From Apostichopus parvimensis (Eukaryota; Echinodermata; Holothuroidea; Aspidochirotida; Stichopodidae), in NCBI GenBank assembly GCA_000934455.1, contig KN888854.1, forward strand, positions 3,819 to 24,689: 20,871 nt of DNA, in the 5' to 3' direction. Positions 10,801 through 19,800 of the stretch are shown in pieces. The notes beneath the pieces were generated by a model. That model ran no database searches. It was not told where the DNA came from and worked only from the letters and a program-made list of their open reading frames with translations. Within the stretch, counting starts at the first letter, position 1. Every line of letters starts with the position of its first letter. The position numbers and the translations under genes are program-made.

Positions 10801-13800
10801 TTTTGCTAATAGTAACTCTCACGCGAGTCACGTTTAGTTTTTCGCCAATTTCACCCCCAATACTTGAGGTATAAATATTTTTTCTCTATTGTTGTAAGCA
10901 TTAAGGCGTACCTTCACTGACTACATGAATTCTCCCAGGTAATTTCTTTATTTGTTTAATGATATCAAATAGAGAGGAATTTTAGTAAAAATGTCACGCG
11001 AGTCACCACGGAATTGACCATATACTTAAAATGGATCCCCTGACAGTTGGTGGGTTTAAACATAGATAAAACAATAACAAGAAATGTATCTGTCATTTCA
11101 ATAAACCTTGAAACATTGTTAAACCTCAGCCATGATAAGTGTAACTTGAAGCAGTGGATAAAATAAACAATACTTGTCTGTGGCATTGCTCTTTTGTTAA
11201 TTCAAATGCAGAGTAATTTTAATTTTCTCATACTGTTATAAACTATGTTTTGTTTTCTTCTCTCTTTGATCTTCAGACTGAGTATTATGACTTTGTTGAA
11301 GATCTTCAAGGCAAGGATCTCTTTGGCAAACTTGTCTCTCAGTATAAGGACCGATTCGAAGCCCCACCCCCAGAAAAACAAACTCATACACTATTGATGG
11401 TGAGTACAGTACCATATAAATCTTTGCTGAATAAATCTTTGCTGCTCAGAAAGAAAGTCAATACAAACTCAATTTTTTGTAAATCTATGACATCACAAAT
11501 TGTTACTTGTAAAAATGACCTCTCCCAAATAAAAAGTGCATTATATTATTTCTCAGTAATGAAACGAGCTAGGTGTTGAGAATACAAGCAATGTAGCTTA
11601 ATATTTGACAATCTCTATGGCATGTACTTTTTAGTCATACGACTTTTGTTATAAACATACCTTAATAGTTTGAATACACAACAGTTGCTGAGAGTTTACT
11701 TGATTGTTTTGAAAATAAAAGTTGATTTCTTTATCTGAGTGGCAATACAACAGAATATAAGTGTTTAATCAACTGGAATTCAATATCTTAACTATTTCTA
11801 TTAAAGTGAACTATGTGGTTGTCATGGTAACATTGACTATTAAGTAAACCATTATTTTCATTTCAGACTGAAAGACAAAGAATCAGATGGTGTGTCCAAT
11901 GTTTGAGGGAAGAGGTATAATCGTAACTTTTCTTTTCGCCATACTAATATTTCCATATTTAGAGCATTTCGAAAGACGAACGTAAATAGCCACTTATGAC
12001 TGTAATCTCTCGTTGTTTCACCTTCTTGTTCACGTTTTCTGGCATTGAAAAACATATATCTCTTCCTTGTGCACAATGCAGAGTGTTCCTGGTAACAGAG
12101 TTTGTTAATCGTTACAAACTATTGAATTCCTTGAATGGTGCAGTATGAATGATGAGACAATTATGATGCCTTGTTATGAAGAATTATTAACTTTTCATCA
12201 AGCATCATATTACTGTACCTTCTAATGAAAATGGTCAGATCCTGTTAAGCAAAGAATGGACTGTTTGTCCATTAATGTCATTGAGACGAACTTCTTTGTG
12301 CTATACATTGTTTACAATGTAACCAAAATGCAAAAATAGATCGGTAAAATTTAAAAAAAAAAGAGTTTTAATGGTAGCATAACAAAAGTAAAAAGAAAGA
12401 CAAAAAGAGACCCCAAATAATCACAACAAAAACAAAACCAGTTTTTAAGAATGAAAAGGTCACCAACCATAACTTTATTTTTTGTCACAGTAAGATACAG
12501 AAAATGCCCTAGATGGACAATGTTGAGAAATGTAGCATATTAAGTGAAATGAATAGTAATTGGCTAAGTTCTTGAAGGTAAAACATGTAAGTGTGTTCAA
12601 TAGATATAGAGTTCAGATACACATTGTTACAAAGCGAACAGTAGACTGTAATACTCTAGTTGTTTTTCATTATTTTTTTTCTTAAGGTTGAGCTCCTAGA
12701 GGTGATACTTCTCTACCTCCATGGCCATGACTCTCCGTCCGATCACCTCCTGACTTTAGCCAAGATGTTTCAGGTGAGACTGGGAGTAGTATTATACTAA
12801 ATATACATGATAGTTCTAGTCCGCAGTTAGGTATTAATACAAGAGTGTGAATACAGTCGTTATTCCTGGGAGCTAGCTGGGGGCAGTAGTATTATATACA
12901 TGATAATTCTAATCAGCAGTTAGGTAATACAAGTACAACATCAAGAGTATGAGTACAGTTTTATTCAAAGTGCCATGAGTAATAGTATAAGTGCTGTTCT
13001 ATGAGTTTTAACAGTATACCAAGAAAATATGCTAGAGTTACAAGCACATACTCACGACAAGTTTGATTTAATATAATACTAAGAATTCATTCAAAAAGAC
13101 TTGAATCTGTGGCTCAAACTCAGGACTGCATTCCTTCTTCAGAGCACCACTGTATTTCTTAATTAAGCCACAGAAATTCAATTAATGCAATTCCATTTGC
13201 ATAAAGGGTCAATCTACAACTGTACTAGTGATTGATTCAGAGACAATATATCCCTGGATGAGTTTCAAGTTTCTCTTGGAAAGAAGTCAAGCCTGTTTTT
13301 CCCACAAGATCTTCTCAATTTTAAAATTCTCCCCTTGGTTCAGCTTTCAGTTTTAAACTGACCAAGTTTATCGATGATTCAGTGCTATTATGTTAAAAAT
13401 TACTTTGGAAGTATTTGATGTTGGTTTAAAATGTTTCTTATCAGTAAAATCAGTCAAAATTGGACAGAAATGTAGAATCCTACTATCATTCCCCTCCCCA
13501 TCCATTATTGAGGAAATTAATTATTATTATTATTCTTTTTTATGAACGGGGGAGACGTCTTGGGATGTTAAAGTTTCTTCTTAATTTCTCCAAATTTGTG
13601 TGCTCAATTTTCGCTACCCTGTATTACTGTTACAGAGGCAGGGATATGGTACTCGTCAACCATACAGATACCTACTGGACAATGAAGAAGTAGCCAAGCA
13701 GTTGACAAGAAGGATAGGGTAAGTACATCCAATCTGTTTTTTTATTTTTATTTTTTATTTAATAATGTAGCTTTTCTAATTATGTTATCGGGAGGATGTG

Positions 13801-16800
13801 TAAATGAAATGGTACGTTACACTATGAAATGACATTCATACAGATGGTATCCTATACAATCTGTCACCTGTGTAGGAAAATGTATATAAAAGTTAGAATC
13901 AAGAATAATATACAAAAGTATTTTTTAGGATAATATATAAAAGGTAAGATAATATTAGTACAACCCAGAGGGTCAGACACTTTGATGTAGCAGGATGTCT
14001 TTTCAAAGGCAAACTGATGCAAACACATAGTGAGACTAGAGTAAGAGACAAAAAGTCAGAGTAAAACAACGACGATGATGTTAATATGAACTTATAAGAA
14101 CTTCTTTCGGTTTTATTATTAGAATTTATAAAACAATGGATTAACATTAAGGCCTGAACTGAGGAGCAGACTATAATTCAATTTGGTCTTAAAAGAGCAT
14201 TTCAGTGATTCATATTTTGAAGCTGAACATGGGAATAGATATAGAAGTACAATTATCGATCAAATGTTTCTCTTTTATATTATGACAATGATGTATTAAG
14301 ACTAACTATCTGCCTAAAGTTATCCCTCAACACGAGTGGTCAGTTATTTAATCCATATTCACGGTAATTGGATGAAAGCAGAATCCATCTTAGCTTCTGA
14401 TCCAAACTTCTCTTAATATCATATTCTGGAATAACTATTTCCCAGAAACTCTTAATCATTTCAAGATTCTAATCAAAGCGCTGGTCAGTTCTCAATTAGA
14501 CTGTGTTACCGAGAGGCAATCGAAGGTAACTTCAACATTAGGTACACGGCGGCATAATAACGATAAGTTTAAAAGTGGGTTTCATCTGTGAAAATTCTTT
14601 TTCTTTGACAATTAATATGTTACTTCTTTTGTTGTCAATACAGGTTTCTGTGTTCAATGATTGTGATTGAATGTATGGACCTCTACTCCTTGATGGATGT
14701 AGGCGATCAGGCAAGGTAAGGAAGCATTCTTCAAAGTTTGACATATATTTCATTACAATTGTCACGTTCTTCTTCTTTGTGGAAATTTTGATATTTCAAT
14801 GGCAAACTATGTCTGTCAAGTGGGTGATATCATTTACCAGATCAACCTTTTTTCCCCATAAAACATGTTCCCTGGACTTATTTATCCAGTATTGGTTTTC
14901 TCTTTTTGCAGCGTCGAGAGCCACAAGCTGATTAAGGACAAACGACTCTCAGAGGTAAAGTATCGTCTTGGATGTGATTTACATGATTAGTTTTTATAAT
15001 GTTGGTTTGAAGGACGATTGAGGACATGAAAAAAAAAGAAAACATTACTTTGATGGGTTTTTATATATTTCATTTGTTGGATTTACCTATGAAAATAGCT
15101 GGAAATTTAATCTGGCGTACAAAACGTATCAGCTTCTTTGATGCACCACAGTTATCGACAGGAAAGATTAAAACTGGTATTTTGGTTTCTCAAAATATTT
15201 TGTTTAAAAGTAGATTACAATTCAGTCGAATACTTACACTCTTGCATATCATCCTTTTGATGCCTAGTAATTGATATTATGTTGAAATATATATATTCAA
15301 AATTTATAGACACAGAGTGGTAAACCCTTTATTTCAATGTGATGTAATGTAACATGACAGTCATGAAGACCAAACTGGTGTTGGTGCTGATGTCATCACC
15401 AACTTTTCAGAGTCCAGAGTTATTGAAATCTTATTGAATTAAAACAACGATGAACCTATCAATATTAAAATGATTTTGTTTTTAGCAGCAATCAGATATC
15501 ATTTCCAGTTTAAAAGTCATTTACAGATAGGCCAGCCAGTCTGGATTTTATGTCCTCGTAATGGAAAAAAAGTCCCAATAAGTATGGAAATAGGGATTTT
15601 TATCTATGTAGTTAATGGATTTTGCATGCACCTGCATTTCTCAAACACCATACCTATCTGAGACAGCCAAACATCTCTAGTAGACCTGGACTAACAGTAT
15701 TCTGACTTTTCATATCTTCAGACATGTAAATCCTGCTTCTACATTACCAAGACATAGAGTTTAAGAATTCCACACATAAAATCATAAAATATGGTGAAAA
15801 AACCATTGATGTATCATTACTAACAGGTCTTTTGTGAGTGTATTAAAGTCAAATATGCAAACACTTCCATTACAAATATAATCCAGGTCGAATATATCAT
15901 CAAAATTGATGTGATGTTGTCGCAACTGAGCTGTGAGGGTTGAGTGAGAAAACATGTCAATTAATGCTGTGTATGTGGAAAGGTGATGCCAAAAACTACA
16001 ATGTTGGTCTTGCGTATAAAATACTCATTCTCTTGATTATGGAATTTGAGTGTTTTCCTAACTTGGCATCTCTGCATTTGTCCATTAAATATGTTTTCAT
16101 TTTTCATTCCCCAGGAAATAGGGAAGATGATCGATTCGATGGGGAATTCAGAACCCCAAGCTCCCGTCCTTCTGGCATGGATGGCAATATGTGCTATGTC
16201 TTGGCCACAAGAACATCTCCCCAAAGTTCAAGTGTTTGGTCAAAAAGCCCTCAATCTTCATGTTTTCAAGTACCTCGTGGCAGAGCTGAAATGTCTGGCT
16301 GCTGTAAACGACAAAGCTGTAAGTGATAGACTTGATTTTTTCATGTGTTTGGTACAAGTTTATTTGATTACGGTTACTATTTTTGTCTTGTTTTTGTGAA
16401 AGAGAACGTTTCAACTTGGTAGCGCTAGCAGTAGGTATTGCATACCAAGGAAACAATTTTAATTCTTTAGCTGTTGAATTTGGTAGACTTTCACCAAAAA
16501 AGTGCTGCATTTCAAAGGTATTCTGGGGCTTGTTTCAAAAACTACTACATTCTTAAAATAATATAAAACTGTTAGCAAACTGCTTATCCACTAGAGAGCC
16601 TGTGTAAGAGAATGTGTAAAAGTAAGTTGGCCTGACGTTTCGATCCTAGCAGGATCTTCTTCAAAGGCTAAATGACAAGTGACAGTAATAGAAGGGACAA
16701 AAACACACACAGAATACAGACAGGTTAATGAGCATGGTGAACACAAAGATAGATGTAAGGGGATTAGTAGACAAGGGATGGAGAGAAGAAAGAAAGAAAC

Positions 16801-19800
16801 CAACAGGGGAAGAGGAGAGGTAGGAGATAAACAGTGGAGGGACAAAGAGGGATTAAGTGAAGGGGGTAGGGAATAAACTCTCCTCTTCCCCTGTCTGTAT
16901 TCTGTGTGTGTTTTTGTCCCTTCTGTCACTTGTCATTTAGACTTTGAAGAAGATCCTGCTAGGATCAAAATGTCAGGCCAACCTACTTTTACACACACTA
17001 CTACATTCTTGTCAGATCTATAAATAAAGCTTTAGTTGTTGAGATTGTCTAAATGCAAGATACAACCAGTTTCTTTTTTTGTATAAAGAACACTCTGTCA
17101 CATACATGCCATTGTACCGTAATCTAGCTCAGTAACCAACCTTTTTCTTTTCAAACAATGTTAAACATGTTTCAGTTTGAGAAAATGCAGCAAAAATCAC
17201 TGTTTGTAAAAACTTGCTCAGCAACCTACCAAATGTTTTTAAAAATGAGAGTGCATACAGTACCGCCAATAAGTAACTTGGTAAAGATTAGCGCGATTCA
17301 GCGCAAAACGCAGCTTAACTGTAATTAACCCCGCTCCAAATAAAGGAACGCTACTTTCCCCGCACTCCAAATAAAGGAACGCAAATTCCCCGCGCTCGCT
17401 ATTCACCACCGACACAATGGGAGTGGACCGATCGATACAACGCTATTCATAGCGTGGTGGTAGGGCTGGGCTATATTTGCTTTTTACCGTCACGATAAAT
17501 AGTTCAAAAGTTATCGCGATATTTCGAAATTTACGATAATTCCCCCCTAACAGAATTAGCGTAAATGTCGAGCTTTGAGTGGACGGAGAAAGAGAGATAT
17601 ATGGAGGGGACATTCAAAGAGAATATCTGCAAAACCTTACGATATTTTTCACAAATACTGATGCTTAGATAAGTGCTTACTCACAATCAACGAGCCTCCC
17701 CTAAATTCGCTCCGCTTACGTGAAACTTCTATGTATATATATAACACATGGAAAAACCCGAGTTTTTACACACATAATTCCCATTGACATTGGTAACAGA
17801 ACATAAGTAGGTCATCGACATTCGAACTTGTCAACAAGTTCATCGCACCATGGGAACGACACAACAAATTGAACATGATGTTACATTTTCCCGCCATCTG
17901 GACGCCGAGTGTAAATTTGGTGTAATATGCAAATTATAAATGGTACTGTGCTGCGCGAGTAAAACTTGTTTTAAACGAGAATAATTTCGTGTTGAAGGGG
18001 AAAACCTTTCTTATACGTGTTTATTTTATTACCCGATATGTTTTGGTTACCAGAAGAAATAAAAAGCAAGAAGGAAACTATGTGCCTTATCCTTTCGGGG
18101 TAACTAACATATCATTTTTAGTAGTAACATCAGGCCTCGTGTTTTGTGTGGACTTGAGGCACATTAGGCTTGGAAACGTTGCACTGATTTATAGAGTACT
18201 CTTCATAGGCTAACGAATACGAGACAAGACTCGGTGCATTGGATATTGTTCGCTGTTTCGCTATGTATAGACGTTCCACTGACAATCGTTTCTTGGCGAG
18301 TTGCCAAGTTTAACTAAGAACAAGTGTTTCACGCACATTGTAAGAATGTTGTACAGTACTGTAGCATGCAAATCATCAGACGACAGCCTGCTGTACCAAT
18401 GATTTTCCTCGTACAGGTTAAAATGTGAATTCCTTTTATTGGGGATTTAATGGTCAACTAATTTGCTCACATATTTTTGCGCGGACATTTGTATTGTATG
18501 TTGAATTTAAACAGTTTAAGATACATGCTTAACACATTCTCTTGACCGATTATAAACCTTCGGTCTTCCTTCTACCCGCAGCGACGATCGATATTCTTTT
18601 GAAACCGGATTGGAAGGAATTAAGTAGATTATAGCCATTGACCGTCTGACGGTAACAATGAACTTCACACTTCTAGTGGGCATGAATAGAATTAGGGAAG
18701 CCTTCCGACGGAATCTGCGCTCTTATAAACAGTTCCGCAATTACCTGCATTTTAATGCGGGTTTTAACAAAAGATAGAGCGCGGTTAAATGCACTGAGCG
18801 CAAAAAAAGAGCGCGGTTTACCAAGTTACTTATTGGCGGTACTGTACAATCAAACTTAACCAAGCTACCAAATAATTGTATCACCATATACGAACATTAA
18901 GTATCAAGTCATTAATGATTCCCTTTAAATTTATAAACTCTGTCATCCAGAATCTTTTGATAGCATACTACGGAGCCACATACAGAAATCCAAAATGTTC
19001 AACAGTTCAATCTTCTTTTCAGTATTGAAAGAATGAGTTGACTAGTTTAACATATTTTTGAACTGCATTGATTTGGGTTCTAGCATCTATGGTATCAAAC
19101 ATTTGCCAAAGGACATTTAACAAGTTCTGTTTTCATAAGGACCTGCTATTTCTTTGCAGATGCCATCATTGGTAGCTCACTCTGTGGTCTATGCTTTAGT
19201 TTCGCTTTTACTCTCAACTTTCCAAGAGGATACGCTGGGATCAACAAAGGTAAGATCTCTGTAGGTCTGTTTATTCTCAATTAAATTGCAATTGTTTCAA
19301 GACACCAAGTTTTGCATGTTGACAAAAGACAATGTTGGTGCAGACTATTTGAGTAGAGCGATTTCATAAATATAAAATGTTAGGAAAAAGTTATTTTATA
19401 ACGTTTTTCTTGAGGGGTGAGTTTTGTCAGAACTTGTTGTTGATTTTAAATCCTCCTAGATTAGTAGAGGAAATCCTCCCCACAGGAAGTACAGCTTAAT
19501 CCCCTGTGGCATTTGTATTGTGGTGTAGGAGAGTATTTCCATGGCTTAACCTCCAGTTATGGTGTATTAGGTAATATTATATAATCTCAGAGAGCATTGT
19601 ATAGTGATGGAAATACTCTCCTACACCACAATACAAATACCACAGGGGATTAAGACTTCCTGTGGGGAGGATTTCCTCTACTAATCTAGGAGGATTTAAA
19701 ATCAACAACAAGTTTTGACAATATTGTCAGTGTTGTTAATATGATGCAACTCCATTCCAAGGTTTGATATACTATGTTTAGTGGCATGGCACTGGACGAT

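Larger units (their letters stand above)
8399..11276 (+). other. NUP188: NUP188 intron 7, repeat-bearing, 2878 bp
   Basis: This is the longest intron here. It contains a 343-bp tandem duplication (9251-9916) and ten copies of a GTCAC-spacer-GTCAC motif between 9360 and 11006, all on the plus strand. A small hairpin, CTGTACTACCCGTACAG, lies at 10412-10428. No coding sequence was recognised; the reading frames at 8760-9011 and 10965-11186 are low-complexity and unsupported. Confidence 0.85.
16319..19159 (+). other. NUP188: NUP188 intron 14, 2841 bp, with two mobile elements
   Basis: About 70% of the intron is accounted for by a foldback element (16613-16995) and a terminal-inverted-repeat transposon (17258-18844). 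The remainder is AT-rich and unremarkable. The acceptor is CTTTGCAG. Confidence 0.85.

Noticed and set aside
9360..11006. CRISPR array interpretation of the GTCAC repeats
   Set aside because: The spacing is irregular (14 to 744 bp), the repeat is only 14 bp, and the locus is an intron of an animal gene.
11400..11576. Extension of exon 8 through the open frame
   Set aside because: The NUP188 likeness ends at LLM, a GTGAGT donor follows, and exon 9 resumes exactly with TERQ as in vertebrates.
15026..15661. Two plus-strand ORFs in intron 13 as extra exons
   Set aside because: No family similarity, and exons 13 and 14 already join in phase with continuous alignment.
16148..16510. 120-codon minus-strand ORF over exon 14
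   Set aside because: It is the antisense shadow of NUP188 exon 14, where the plus-strand frame has clear family similarity.
16591..16929. 112-codon minus-strand ORF rich in Ser, Pro and Leu, and the overlapping plus-strand ORF 16679-16876
   Set aside because: Both are produced by the inverted arms and purine-rich loop of the foldback element.
17989..18213. 74-codon ORF inside the transposon as a transposase remnant
   Set aside because: It starts at TTG, shows no DDE or DNA-binding pattern, and is short enough to be chance.
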